From contig JAJUBI010000004.1 of assembly GCA_022419385.1 (NCBI GenBank), positions 1,116,001-1,180,000 of the forward strand: 64,000 nt of DNA, in the 5' to 3' direction. Positions 24,574-35,884 of this stretch are shown here, piece by piece (within the stretch, counting starts at the first letter, position 1; every line of letters starts with the position of its first letter). Below the pieces are notes generated by a model. The model worked only from the letters and a program-made list of their open reading frames with translations. It was not told the origin of the DNA and ran no database searches. Position numbers and translations under genes: made by a program. The DNA is from Paraconiothyrium sp. Pb-2020 (taxonomy: Eukaryota; Ascomycota; Dothideomycetes; Pleosporales; Didymosphaeriaceae).

Positions 24574-24723
24574 ATGGAGGAGTTCTACCACCCCTTGAGC
24601 CTACTCGCTGCGCTCTGCGTAAGCTGTTCGCTCGGGGATGTCGCAGGTTTGGGTTGGCTTGTGACCCTCTGCAACGTCTACCTCGGAGTCACTATGGCCC
24701 TCTTTTGGCTCTCGATACTCTGA
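24574..24723 (+). CDS. Candidate 49-aa membrane peptide
   Basis: An ATG in good context (AGCAAGATGG) follows a C/A-rich leader-like stretch. It opens a 49-codon frame beginning MEEFYHPLSLLAALC and ending LGVTMALFWLSIL. Two hydrophobic segments suggest a small membrane protein. No homologue recognised; it could be chance or the first exon of a longer gene. It converges on the SET gene, whose stop is 120 bp away. Confidence 0.25.
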   Translation: MEEFYHPLSLLAALCVSCSLGDVAGLGWLVTLCNVYLGVTMALFWLSIL

Positions 24724-24842
24724 CCTGCCTTTGGGCAGGGATCATACATTGGTTTTTGTATTGTGGGATAGACGGTCCTGGGTGGACTTTGAGGAGAACA
24801 AGATCAGGAAAGCACAGCTGTATAAAGAGTCTACGCTCTACA

Positions 24843-27402
24843 TCAAGAAGATCCTGCAAAAAACTGCTCCATGCCAACTTCTGCACCCGTGATCACTATG
24901 TACCAAACCTTCGCCTTCTCAAGACATTGCTTTGCCAGTTGCTCCTCGCCCCGAGAAGTGTATGCCTCTGCGAGATAGTTCAGCGCACGAACTGTTTCTA
25001 CATTGACCAAGCCAGCTTTGTGCTCCACCTTTAACCCCTTACCTTCGGCCATGACGATGATGCCAAAGTTACGCAGCAGCTTCAGTGCGTACTCGATAGT
25101 GCGATCCACGTTCTTGACACTGCGCCATGCTTCTGTCAAAAAGAGCGTGGGATGGACGAGCCCAAGGCGGGGTAGTGCTGCGTAACGGTCTCCTCCTTCT
25201 TCCCCATCGGACATGGACGGGGAGTACAGCGCTTCCAGCTCCCGGAGTGCGCGAGCAACCTTCTTCAGCGAGGTGATTGTGGGTGGCCCCTTCTCGCCCA
25301 ATTGCATGACCATGCCCTTTAGCTCCTCAAACCGCTTCATTCGTTCCTGTCGCATGTTCTCGTTGACGCTCCCGTCTAAAACACAGAGTTGACAATCACA
25401 TTCGAATCCCCACATTGTTTTGAGCTTCTCCTGCCGTTCGGTAATATCGATGTCCGGCGCAATATATTGATTCGTAAGTTCTTCGCCCGCGGCAATGTCC
25501 CTTGCAGCGCGAAGAAATCTGATATCGCCGATGAATGTCCGTATTGTGTTAGGCAGACACGAGTGGTTCATGTATGAGGCGTGGGTCCAAAAGCCGGTGC
25601 GGAGCTCGGGGTTCGAATTTGGTGGCTGATTGAGAAGATCTGACGAGCGGGTCGGGGCGGAGTAGCAGTTGAAGCGGCGAATGTATTCGACGCGAAAGCT
25701 GTTCTTTCGTCAGTAAAGTCACCGATAGTGGTCGGAGAGACTTACACGTCGACCGGAATGTCTTCACCCTCAGCTAGATCCCACCCAAGCTCATCCCAGT
25801 ACCCTCCATCTTCCAGGTCGAAGAACTCCTTCCGTAAGGTAGGGTTCCACCTCAGCTTCTGCACCAGTTCCTTGAATAGCCACGCACCTGGCCTTGATGC
25901 AGCTGATCCATCTCCTAGACTATAGAGTAAGCAGTCACTATTGCGATCCTGCATGAAGTACCCTGGAAGTACGAAGGCTTTTTCAGCACAGATCAGATCT
26001 CCTTCCTTGAAGTCACGTTTCGCAAACAACCCACGGCCACGTGAACCAGCTTTCTTTACTTCGGCGTCGCATATATAATTTGCAGCATCAACATGTAACG
26101 TCATTGGACCTACATACGATGAGATTACTGGCAGATTATAATCAGGTCTAAATTGGTTGATGCCAATGTCGAATTTGATCCTTGCTGCTAGCTCTTTCAA
26201 GGGGCGGGTAATTTTAGACGAGATCTGTAGGGGATCTTCGGTGCTGCGGTTGTGTAGCCAATCTTCGACAATGGAAGCGTTTGCAAGCTCCGAAGAGGAG
26301 AGGATGGGTGTTGAGCGTGCGTGCGTTGCTATTGCTTTTGATAGGTCGTTGGCTGCATCATCGAGACGTAGGAGGACTATGTTGACACCGCAGCGCTTGC
26401 GGTAGAAGTCTATTTCAGAAACCGGGTCCGAGTCTCTATTACTGAGTCGTAACCCTTGAGTATAGCTTCGAGTGAATTAGGTGACGTCGAGATTGAGCGA
26501 GTGTCGTACTTACAGCTCTAGAGCCTTACGAAAGCGCTTCTTCAGGAACATCATATCGCCGTCTTTCTTGCACTGTGCTGCTTCATTTCTTTGATCGGAG
26601 TCGGTCTCATCCCTCCACGATTCGGGGATCAAGTCGTCCTCTGCTCGGAGCAGTACGAGGTCCGAAGGATGGTCGACACAAATGTGATATCCACCATCCA
26701 CCAACCTGGTCCAGCAAGGCTGTCTTATAGCGAAGATAGACCCTTCAGTAACGATAGGGTCAACGACATTATCTTCGAGGTTGCAGACAGTCAGCCTAGC
26801 AACATCGCCGGTCTCGTCTTCTGCAACGGTAACCGTGGACGACCAGACGTATGGAGACGTGATAGTCCGAAGTAGGAGAAGCGCATCTCGATCTCTGCTG
26901 TCTATTTGCAAATCGCCAAGATGGACCTGGTGTAAAGTGAGCATGGGCGCACGAAGCGGCGTTGATGCTTACCGTCTTCTTTGAGTTGGTATGTATCGAG
27001 CCGCGTGCTGGAGGATACGGCTTTGGTAGGATTAAGCTGCGGATGGGTACGCTACCTTCGCTTAGAAGCTTGAGATGCCGTTGGTGGGTCCGGACCAGGG
27101 TGTCCCGTGACACTTTGGACTTCGGTCGTTGGCCTGTCTCGGCCGGTGCTTCATTGATGAGCTTCTTGGCCAGATCAGGTACTTCTTCGTATGTGTTACG
27201 ACTCCCAGTAGTCAAGGCCATTTCAAATGCCTTGGCTAAGAGTGATCCAATCGCCGGGCTAGTCAAAACAACATTTGATGGACGAATGGGAGACCGAGCT
27301 GCGGATAAGACTAATTAGACGCTTCCGTTGGTGCGTCAATGGTGTACGGTGATAAGAACGATTACGAATCGTGCATTGAATTGCGACATCAAGGTAGAAC
27401 AT
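24843..27402 (-). CDS. TPR and SET-domain protein (SMYD-like putative methyltransferase)
   Basis: Five exons, 27402-27366, 27298-26973, 26926-26514, 26465-25746 and 25698-24843, give 783 aa with matching phases. The middle holds TPR-like helices (MFLKKRFRKALELYTQGLRL, then FYRKRCGVNIVLLRLDDAA). A split SET domain follows: SRGRGLFAKRDFKEGD, the N-motif MNHSCLPNT, GEELTNQYI and a zinc-binding post-SET CDCQLC. The C-terminus is again helical, TPR-like. SET proteins methylate lysines on histones or other proteins using S-adenosylmethionine; the substrate here is unknown. The start is the least certain part: the 37-nt first exon was chosen because it restores frame through a GTAATC donor and a TTATCCGCAG acceptor. 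Confidence 0.85.
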
Positions 27403-28849
27403 GAGCTGGGTGGTAGGTTTTGTTGTCTCGCGAAGCGATTCTGTCTAGGTGGCCTCGGTCGGGTAAATGAAACGCCAATCTACCTCCCACGTGTTAGTGA
27501 CGTCCCCGGGGCCCACATGTGCCAAATGAACAAAGTGCTACAGCATTGCATTCCACAACAGCACAGTACCGCAAGTAGGGTCCTATTTTCCTTCTGAAGC
27601 TGGGCAGCCTGTCGATGTTTCGGAAACTTCTAGCAATGTACTGTATGGTATAGACCGAAAACGGGTTGCTTTTTCTCACTGGGTAGGACATGTACACCGG
27701 CGATTGAATGCTCGAGGTACCTTTTCTGTACCTGACTCGTGACTATTATAAGAAATGCGATTTCTTAGCCACCTATTTCGGCCTATCTAGCAGTTCTCCT
27801 GAAGCTCCAAGTGTACCCGTGCACTCCTTCGTATGCCCCCTGGGAGAGGCAAGTACCCGGTGCATGTGTAAAGACCAGATGCTTTCATAGAGCGGCCCGA
27901 TGCCCCGGGAAGTGGTGCTTGCAATGCGGCATCGAATCGAACGTACCCGCTCAAGCGTGGCGAGACGGACTTCGAGCGAGGAGCGCCTGCGAGACTTCGT
28001 GTGTGTTGGGCTGGGCAGCAACCTGGTTCGCCTGACTACACTCCGGTGTCAGCACCTGTGAGCGCACAGCTCAGATTAGCGGGATGCATGCAACCAGCCG
28101 TGGATGCAGTTGCCCTGCGATGCTGGCGGCTGGACTGCGGAGCTCCATCGAGAGCCGCGTAAGACATGTAAATAGCCCGGCGCAGGGTGCTTCGTTACAA
28201 TAGCGGAAGGGACATTGCGCCGGTGGGAAATGTGATCGAATGTGCCTGGGGCATGGTGTGGACCTCGAGCTTCCCCGCAAAATGTTCTCGGTGCCAAGGC
28301 GCGACCGATCGTTCCTGACTCGCGCGCATCACACCCATTGCGATGGTGCCCAGCGCATCCTCTATCAGGGAATCACTCATTCTCCCAAGCATCGAGCTTC
28401 TTGTTGCTATGGACTCCAGCTTCGTAGGGTCTCATACAGAGCGCCTTTCAGGCCAACAGTGCCTTGGTCCTCCAGAGGACGGAAAATTGCCTGCTTCGAA
28501 TATATTGCACGGCCCTGGACCCGACGACTAATTTACGACCACCGGCACTGACAATCTTTCCCAAATTAACCACCAACACATTCCGGGAATGACAGTTCGT
28601 GCTAGCCGCAAATACAATCCTCCGATGTGAAAAAAGGGTCGTCGACCGCCCACTACGATGCTTTTGGACGGAGTGGAGCCTGAGCAAAGACACCTCTGGG
28701 CAAGAACCGGAATCACGAGGATGGGCCGAAGGCTCACGGTGGCGTCTCCCTGTACAGTAGGAATGGGTAGCTGAATGGTATAAAGAGCTTGGCTCATACA
28801 ATTTTCTTTCATTATGTCGCCTTGAATCAGCTGGAGTTCCATCGGTATC
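27403..28849. other. Intergenic, divergent upstream regions of the SET and GH10 genes
   Basis: 1.4 kb without a supported gene; only short frames on both strands. It should contain both promoters. I saw no clear TATA box near 28850. Confidence 0.45.
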
Positions 28850-30200
28850 ATGATCCCTACCACAATCGCACTACTGCTCGCTGCTCTCGGTGTGACCGGA
28901 TCCCCGGTAGAGTATGTGCCATATTTCTGATGCCGGGAGAAAGAGCTGACGACTGTTAGACCCCGAGCAGCAGATGGTCTCAATACACGTGCCGTTGCGG
29001 CAGGCAAACAGTACTTCGGCAGCGCAACTGACAACCCCGAGCTTGCAGATACAGCCTATGTTGCCGGCCTCAGCAACACCGCAGACTTCGGACAGATCAC
29101 GCCCGGCAACTCAATGAAATGGGACACCATTGAACCATCTCGCGGTACCTTCTCTTATACGAAAGGAGACGCGATCGCAGATCTTGCTGCCAAGAACGGA
29201 CAACTGCTCCGTTGCCATACTCTTGTATGGTACAATCAATTGCCAAGCTGGGTCACCAATGGTGGTTTCGACAACTCCACCTTAATTAGCATCCTCAAGA
29301 ACCACATCACCAATGAGGTAACACACTACAAGGGCAAGTGTCTCCAGTGGGACGTCGTCAACGAAGCGCTCAACGATGACGGAACCTACCGCACCAACGT
29401 TTTCTACAACACCATTGGACCAGCATACATACCTATTGCTTTCGCTGCAGCAGCCGCCGCCGATCCCAGTGCTAAGCTCTACTACAACGACTACAACATT
29501 GAAGCAGCCGGTTCCAAATCTACCGCCGCTCAGAACATCGTCAAGCTCGTCAAAGCATATGGAGCCAAGATCGACGGCGTCGGCATGCAAGCCCATCTTA
29601 TCGTAGGTTCCACCGGCTCCGAATCTGTTTCCGCCTGGACAGCCAACATGAACGCCTTTACCGCCTTAGGCGTCGACGTCGCCATCACCGAGCTCGACAT
29701 CCGTACCACCACACCTGCTACCGCCGCCGCCGTCACCCAGCAAGCAAAGGACTACGCCACCGTGATTGGGGGTTGCAAGGCTGTGACTCGATGTGTGGGC
29801 GTTACGATCTGGGACTACACAGACAAGTACTCCTGGATCCCTTCCGTATTTTCCGGGCAAGGCGCGGCGTTGCCATGGGACGAGAATTTGGTCAAGAAAA
29901 CCGAGGTGTATAACGCCATTCTCAACGCCTGGGGGACTGGGTAAGTAAAGCTCGCATAAGGTGTTACGAAAGCGCATGCTTAGCAGGCATAGTACGGGTA
30001 CGACTCCTATTGCAACCGCGACCGCGACCGCGACCGCGACAAAGACGACTACTACGGCGGCCCCAGCAACGAGTTCCGCGGCGAGTGGCACGGTACCGAA
30101 GTGGGGACAGTGCGGCGGCATTGGTTGGACAGGTCCTACACAGTGTGAGGCGGGAAGCACTTGCACAAAGGCGAATGATTATTATAGTCAGTGCTTGTAG
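28850..30200 (+). CDS. Secreted GH10 endo-xylanase with C-terminal CBM1
   Basis: Hydrolyses beta-1,4-xylan, secreted. Exons 28850-28911, 28960-29940 and 29984-30200 give 419 aa in frame. A signal peptide (MIPTTIALLLAALGVTGSP) precedes the GH10 barrel. Family motifs are present: ITPGNSMKWD, HTLVWYNQLPSWV, the acid/base Glu in WDVVNEAL, the nucleophile in VAITELDIR, and the late GVTIWDYTDKYSW. A linker of alternating Thr-Ala encoded by a 6-bp repeat leads to a CBM1 with WGQCGGIGWTGPTQC and a C-terminal YYSQCL. All catalytic and cellulose-binding aromatic positions I can check are intact. A shift to the CAG acceptor at 29987 would delete one codon only. Confidence 0.95.
30014..30041 (+). repeat. 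ACCGCG hexamer microsatellite in the GH10 linker
   Basis: Four or more perfect copies of a six-base unit encode Thr-Ala repeats between the catalytic domain and CBM1. Copy number changes would alter linker length without breaking the frame. Confidence 0.8.
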
Positions 30201-30538
30201 AAGAGATAGCTAGGCTGAGCCGTCTGAAGGATATGACCTCGTGTAATCCATAACACATCCTGCTTCTACCCTGATCTCTTTCCACGAGCTTGTTCCTTTC
30301 TATCCGTCCTGTATCATTGCCTGTGTATTGCTCCCAGCTATTCTCTCCTGCAGTCCCTCCAGCCCCTAGTCCTAGCTCTTCGCACCAACAAGCACTGGAA
30401 TTGCTCTAACTCTTCTTTCAGACAAAACCTAGCTTCTAGGTCGTCTATTTGACTTCTCAAAGCTTCGTGGGAGGCTTGAACCCTCTCATGCTTCTTCCAC
30501 GCCTCCTTATAGGCACCACATGTAGTTCGCTGAAGTTT
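30201..30538. other. Convergent 3' flanks of the GH10 gene and the next minus-strand gene
   Basis: Pyrimidine-rich sequence without a coding segment. Probably terminator regions. Confidence 0.4.
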
Positions 30539-31366
30539 TCAGTGGTACGTAGCATCCTCCAAGCTCCTGGAGTCAGGAATCGCTTGCTTCGTGCTCACTT
30601 CCTTGGAGAGTCGCGGCCTCGGCTGCGGCACGGTAGCCGTTTCGTAGCTGGTGTCGTTGGTCTCGAGGAAGGCAGCGCGCATTTCTTCTCGGGGCGGCGA
30701 GACGACTATGGCGGGAAGGTTTCGCACGGGGACGGGGTCTGGAGTGTTCTGAGTCCAGCGAAAGAAGGGCGAGGTCGGAGGACGTGTGGGTGTGTTCGGA
30801 GAAGAGGTTTTGTCGGCTTCGATAGAAGCGATGCGGGTGTGGCCGATGGTGGTAGAAGGCCCGGTGACTATCGTGGTATCGGCAGAAGAGGAGTAGGTCT
30901 CTGTTATACTGTCAGTCATGAGGTATCGCTCGAGGCTAGATGACAGACGTGTAGCATCAAGTCCTTGGCGGGCATGATCCACAAGGGCAGAATTCAGGGC
31001 TTTGTGCTGCTGAGGCTGTTGCAAATGATCGGAACGCACGTCGGCATGAGGACGTTGACCGGTGGAAGGCGCAAGAGGTATGAAGATCTGCGGAGAGACT
31101 TGGAATATAGGATCAGTACCGTCGAGCTGGGTCGTTGCGGTTACTGATGCGGTCAACATGTCGCTCTGCGATCGAGAGCCCTGGACCTCGAGATCACTGG
31201 CGTCCATGTTCGTGGCTGTTTTAGCAATGATCGGAGAAGCGCCCGGTATCTGCCAGTAACCGAAGAGGAAGCGGGGGTTGTTCATGCCCAGCCACTCAAA
31301 CGTGGGGGCAACGAGGACGTGGTCATTCTGAGGAGAGACCCGGAATATAGGACAGGTTCCGTTCAA
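30539..31366 (-). CDS. Hypothetical protein with an internal duplication, possibly broken 5'
   Basis: A 275-codon open segment without a recognised domain; the residue at 31366 is not a firm start. It contains two copies of a motif, NGTCPIFRVSPQ near the start and DGTDPIFQVSPQ about 75 residues on. The second copy is preceded by a Ser/Asp-rich stretch (MDASDLEVQGSRSQSD). A matching stretch for the first copy exists upstream (DITSADDLREVSEFETAT, near 31400-31460) but in a different frame, so an intron or an indel separates them. The remainder is Thr/Pro-rich with a basic end. The next gene upstream on the same strand is also unknown. Confidence 0.45.
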   Translation of the reverse strand: MNGTCPIFRVSPQNDHVLVAPTFEWLGMNNPRFLFGYWQIPGASPIIAKTATNMDASDLEVQGSRSQSDMLTASVTATTQLDGTDPIFQVSPQIFIPLAPSTGQRPHADVRSDHLQQPQQHKALNSALVDHARQGLDATRLSSSLERYLMTDSITETYSSSADTTIVTGPSTTIGHTRIASIEADKTSSPNTPTRPPTSPFFRWTQNTPDPVPVRNLPAIVVSPPREEMRAAFLETNDTSYETATVPQPRPRLSKEVSTKQAIPDSRSLEDATYH

Positions 31367-31985
31367 TTCATCAGGTGTGGGCGCAGAGTTGACTTAGTTG
31401 CGGTCTCGAATTCACTGACTTCGCGAAGGTCATCCGCTGATGTTATGTCGCTTCCGGCAGGGAACATGTTGTTTACGCGGGAGGGTCGTTCGAAGAGATT
31501 GCATGCGCCCTATTCCTCTACGGTTGCAGTTGTTGAAGGCGTGCGCGGTGGAATAAATCGGAGGAGGGCGCTGCGCAAACCATTTGTGGTGTAGAAGCGT
31601 CGTGGGAAGCGAGCTGGCAAAGATTCTCTGGTGCGCAATATGAGAAAGTGAATTCACTAACACAAACTATGACGAAACATCCACGGTAAGTCAAAGAAGT
31701 TGCTCCATCATGATAAATCCCGCGAATTCCTCTAATCAAGACCGTATATATTTCTAGCAATGTTGATAGACTGTTCTACTCTTAAAACTCCATGCCGTTC
31801 TCGTGATAGATGACACAGCGCAAATCGTGACCGGCAAAGACCCATGGTAGAACAACAGTGCCAAAAATAGCCCAAGAAGGACGATCCCTACATTCGGTAG
31901 CGGTGGTATAGGCTTTCAGCAGTCAAATCACGCCGACCGCGCTGCCACCATCAAGAGTTCGCCCAATTGCAAGCCACCAAGTGAA

Positions 31986-32584
31986 TCAGTCGAAGAGAAA
32001 GTCGCCGGGGAGGAATTGCTCGTCGAGATCGCTACTCTCTTCAGATGGCTCATGAGATTCTTCCTGACAAGGTTGTTAGCTTGTTTGTTCATACGGAAAG
32101 ATGATTGAGCATACCGCAGGCGTGCGCCAGTATGGAATGACGTTGAGTAGAGCGCGACCAGTCGCAGTTGCGATCCAGGTCAAGTCTCCGAGAGAAAGCG
32201 ACCTGTTGAAATTGAGCGACTGTGACTCTCCACTGCCGTGCTCTACTGGCGTGGAGGAAGTATACCTAGACAGTGCCTCGATCATATTGATCCTGGCAAG
32301 CTGGCTACCAGCCTTCTCAAGAGGGTCGACTTTCTCCGGCGACGGTGGGGTGACGATGATCATAGGAGCGGATAGAGCCCTTGCTCGACCAAGCGGGATC
32401 GCGACGACGTTGCCAGTCACGCGATCGATCTCTAGTAAACTGTCAGTCTTGGTCATGAGTGACGTCTTGTAGACTCACGGGTAAGTTCCGCATCGATGAC
32501 GCTCTCCAGATGGAGGTTCTCGATCTTGCGCTTGCGCCTCAGCTTGGGCGTTGCGGTGTCCGCGGCGGGTGTTATCTGTTCCAT
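31986..32584 (-). CDS. Hypothetical 166-aa protein, three exons
   Basis: Exons 32584-32479, 32431-32115 and 32063-31986 give 501 nt in frame with clean sites (GTGAGT donor; GTATGC donor and CCTTGTCAG acceptor). The protein starts MEQITPAADTATPKL, has a basic cluster (RRKRK) that could be a nuclear signal, a Pro-rich middle (IIVTPPSPEKVDP) and an acidic C-terminus (EESSDLDEQFLPGDFLFD). No family recognised. Short fungal proteins with a basic patch and acidic tail are often nuclear, but that is only inference. Confidence 0.6.
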
Positions 32585-33284
32585 GATGTTTCGAACGGTA
32601 GAGAGGGCTAGCGATAGTCCCGATCGGGTGTAGCGGCAGTGTGGGCACAAATCGGGCCGCGTTTCTTCCTTTTAGGGAACTTCATGGCTGCTCCGCGCGG
32701 CAGTGCCAGATCGTGGATCGAGATATGGTGACCGTTGGGCTGCGTATGGGTGGCAAGAAGAGTGCTGTTGTGAAATGTATGGACGCGGCGATGGCAAGCA
32801 GGGCGGGGTTAGGCCCTTTTGAATGGGCGCGGGCGCGGATCGAAAGTGTACTCGGACGTAAACAGGTGCGTGGTTGAGTTCTTGCCCTCAAGCGTGAGTT
32901 TCCACCGCGAGGCCCTCCCAAGACCGCATGATTCACATAATTCGTGGCAATTAAGGAATTCTTTACGAGACTGTCAAAGCCAGTTTTCATGCAATCGAGC
33001 CGTCAGCCAAAGTCATATTGGTCGGAATGATTGTAGAAGAGAAAAAAAAAAGACTTGCGATCTTCAGCCACAAAATGGAAAAACAGACACGTCGTCAGTT
33101 CATTGAATGTGAAAACTCATGAGAAAGGATTCGCCCAGGATATGCTAGTGTCGCAATGGACACTACGTGCACCATAGAAAGGAAAACAATGCCAAAAACA
33201 CGCCGTCATTACCAACCTGATTGCCGAGTCACAATCCCCCATAGCTGCATCTTCGAAGAGGTCGTTGAAGCCACCGCCGCCATG
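32585..33284. other. Intergenic
   Basis: 700 bp with only short frames; upstream of the 166-aa gene and downstream of the tandem zinc-cluster gene. Confidence 0.4.
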
Positions 33285-34714
33285 CTACGCATCCTCTTCA
33301 ACAATCTCGTGCTCCATGAGGAAATTCTCATAAGCGAAGTTGAGCTCCTGAACGTCTTCCTCGCCACGTAGGTAGCGCTGGAGCTCTGCGAACAGCTCAC
33401 CCTGCCCGTCAAGAAACCTTGTCGCCGCGGTGAGCACTTCTTCAAAACCCCTCGAGGCCATGACGTGCTCTTCATACAGCTTCAAGAAGCTCCCCATAGC
33501 GCTCGAGTTGCCCAGGTACTGGTTGACTCGCTCGAAGAAGGTCTTGTCTCCGCCGTTGTCGTCGGCCGCCTCGTCGGCCTCGTCGTCTTCAAGGTTCTCG
33601 GGATTGGCAATGGTTTCGTCTCCGCGTGCGTACTCTTGATATAACATGTTAGAAGGGGGGTAGAATACGAGAACACACAAGACGGATTGATATCGCAACA
33701 GCAGGGGCACACAAACTGGATTGAAGGTTAGCCTTCGTAGAACTTACCAGTGGAACTTGCACCGTTACCGTCTGCAGCAGCCTGATCTGGCTCCGCGTTC
33801 TGGCTCTTCTTCTCCGGGCCCTTGGTGTACCTGCCGCCGTAGAACCCGTCGCGGCTGTTGCTCTCGTCTTCCGGAACGCAATCATCGAAGCCGAGGCCAA
33901 CTTTTGCACATCGTTCACACGGCCGCTTGCGATCGCAGCCGAACTTCTTGGCCTTGCACCGCAAGCAACGCGGCCTCCTGTGACGACTGCTCTCGTCTTC
34001 CGGGATGCAATCATCGAAGCCGAGGCCAACTTTTGCACATCGTTCACACGGCCGCCTGCGATCGCAGCCGAACTTCTTGGCCTTGCACCGCAGGCAACGC
34101 GGCATCCTGTGGCGATTATTGTCGGCGGACTGGATGGGATAGGCTGAGTTTGAGACGCTCTGGGACGAACGACCTCCGATGCGAACCACAGTGCGATCCT
34201 CGTTGCTCTCTCGAAGGCCAAGATCCAACTCTGGGAGACACGCCTGTAGTTCCTGCTTGAACTCTTTGCCGGTGCGCGCATACCACTGGCTCGGGACTGT
34301 GAGCATGGTGATGTTCTTGCAAGGCGCGATGGCGTAGGCATGCAGCAGGAGAAGTTGGCTCTCCGGAATCTTGCTCAGGTTGAACTCTTCCCCGATCGTG
34401 TGTGCCTTCTGCAAGGCGTAGACAAGCCACTTTTCGAAGCCGTTGTCTTTAAGCCCCTTTAGAGCAGCCTCGCTCAAACCGCTGTCGTAGACTAGCTTCA
34501 CGCTTGCAGGATCCATGGTGGTGTCCCATGTTGAATGCACAAGCAGCGAGCTGATGGGCGCGACCTCGTAGCCAGACGGAGTGAGATCAACGTACTTGAT
34601 TGCCTGCGCTGCGGTGGCGCTTGCGTGTACTTCGTTGACGAATTCGACGAAGTTTGGCGCATCTCCGCTCGGGTACTGCGGCGGCATGTCGTTCGTGAAC
34701 CCCGTGGCCGACAT
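33285..34714 (-). CDS. Protein with two tandem Zn2Cys6 clusters
   Basis: Exons 34714-33748 and 33634-33285 give 438 aa in frame; start MSATGFTNDMPPQYP. Residues 1-170 form an unrecognised, mostly helical domain. At residues 207-236 and 250-279 lie two almost identical binuclear zinc clusters (C-x2-C-x6-C-x5-C-x2-C-x8-C; CLRCKAKKFGC then CERCAKVGLGFDDC), 43 residues apart. Zn2Cys6 regulators normally carry one cluster near the N-terminus and dimerise to bind paired CGG sites. Having two in one chain, mid-protein, is unusual. The C-terminus is acidic (EDDEADEAADDNGGD) followed by amphipathic helices (FFERVNQYLGNSSAMGSFL). No fungal_trans domain is visible. A DNA-binding role is likely but not shown. 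Confidence 0.8.
33861..34118 (-). repeat. 129-bp in-frame tandem duplication encoding the zinc clusters
   Basis: Copy one 33861-33989, copy two 33990-34118. They differ at about six positions over the first 120 bp. The changes are mostly silent or conservative (RRR/RKR, CIPED/CVPED), so the duplication is young or kept similar by conversion. The unit is exactly 43 codons. Confidence 0.9.
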
Positions 34715-35545
34715 CTCGTGAGCGCGAGCGTTCGAGGTAGTTGAAGCGGAGTGCTGTGCAAAGAGGATTAGCTGTGAGCGTACGATAAAATGCAAACTGA
34801 CGGCACGTGGTAGCACACTTACGCACGGAGGTTTGTGTGCTGGCGGTTGCCTACCGTAGACCTGGAAATCTCAAGCGGTGGGTGCGTGGTTTGGTTTGAG
34901 CGCGAGCCCGAGCGGAGGCTTTGGGGCGGGCGTGGGTGCGGTGTGGTGCGTTGTTTGGTGGAGAACGTGAGCACAAGCGGAGGCTTTAATTACGTTGGCA
35001 GTGGCTGAGGTTGGGCTCTGTCGACATAAGATTTGGGTTGAAGCTTACTGTGGTGCGCGCTGTTCACGGCAGCGTTTCGGAGGATTGCTTGTTCTTGACG
35101 CGAGAATAGAATGATCGTGAGGCAAAGTGACATTGAGCACGGAAAGACACGTCTTATTTGGGCCATGCAATCTCACTGGGCGACTTGACTTGCCTTTTAG
35201 TATATATAGATATATTCATTCCGCAGGGGCATGTTGCTGTTGGCGAGGGAGCACTATGCAGGAAAGAAAGGTATATATGCAGAATTATTTTGCTTGCTCC
35301 GCCGCGCAATCAAGCGATTACCACATGTTGAGAAAGTTCTGGTGACCTTTGCAAATATAAGAATGAGATCACGCGCTATTCTGTGGTTCTACATGGTCTA
35401 CGGACCTCGCACACTGAACTCTGGAATTCCAAAAGCACTAAACTGACGCATTCAGTAAGCTGGACAGTCCCATAACTTCGACCAACGACTGGTGGCCGAG
35501 TGCCTTATACATGATACTGAATTTGTGGATGGCTTTAGCTTTGCT
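34715..35545. other. Upstream of the tandem zinc-cluster gene
   Basis: No gene. A GT-rich stretch with two partial copies of a GAGCGGAGGCTTT-like sequence (near 34910 and 34975) is the only structure noticed. Confidence 0.4.
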
Positions 35546-35884
35546 TTAGAGCCGTATATAGTTGTTATTCAGAGGATTTTCGATGATACTTATGGTTGAC
35601 ACAATATGGCCTTGCCCTACAAGCACCTTGCGGCAAGTCTCGAGAACGTCGCTAGGTACGTTCACGTGATGGGTTGACGGTGCGGGATTACCGTCAAGCC
35701 ACAGTACCGGGTAAACTGTTTTGGCGGCTAGGAAAGGATTCCTGAGCGATAAATTAATGTAAGATTGAACATTTCTGACGAGCAGAGTCTCTCTGTGGCT
35801 CATGGAGAGGCGCAGTGAAGGTACAGCATTGCAACACGCGTAAGTGAAATTAGCCAACAATTCTGTTTCCCAAGAACTAGACAA
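35546..35884 (-). pseudogene. Possible relic related to the 93-aa gene at 44.3 kb
   Basis: A 112-codon frame whose end reads VLVGQGHIVSTISIIENP. The 44.3 kb gene has KQKAMGAGHI in its second exon, followed in genomic sequence by an intron. Both are preceded by a TV-x-V segment (KTVYPVLWLDG here; RTVLVVIGPDD there). I found no matching third exon downstream, so this looks like a diverged or broken relative. The relation is weak, from short motifs only. Confidence 0.25.

Noticed and set aside
25600..25630. GGGTTCGAATTTG resembling a tRNA B box
   Set aside because: It lies inside the SET gene exon and no A box or cloverleaf can be drawn around it.
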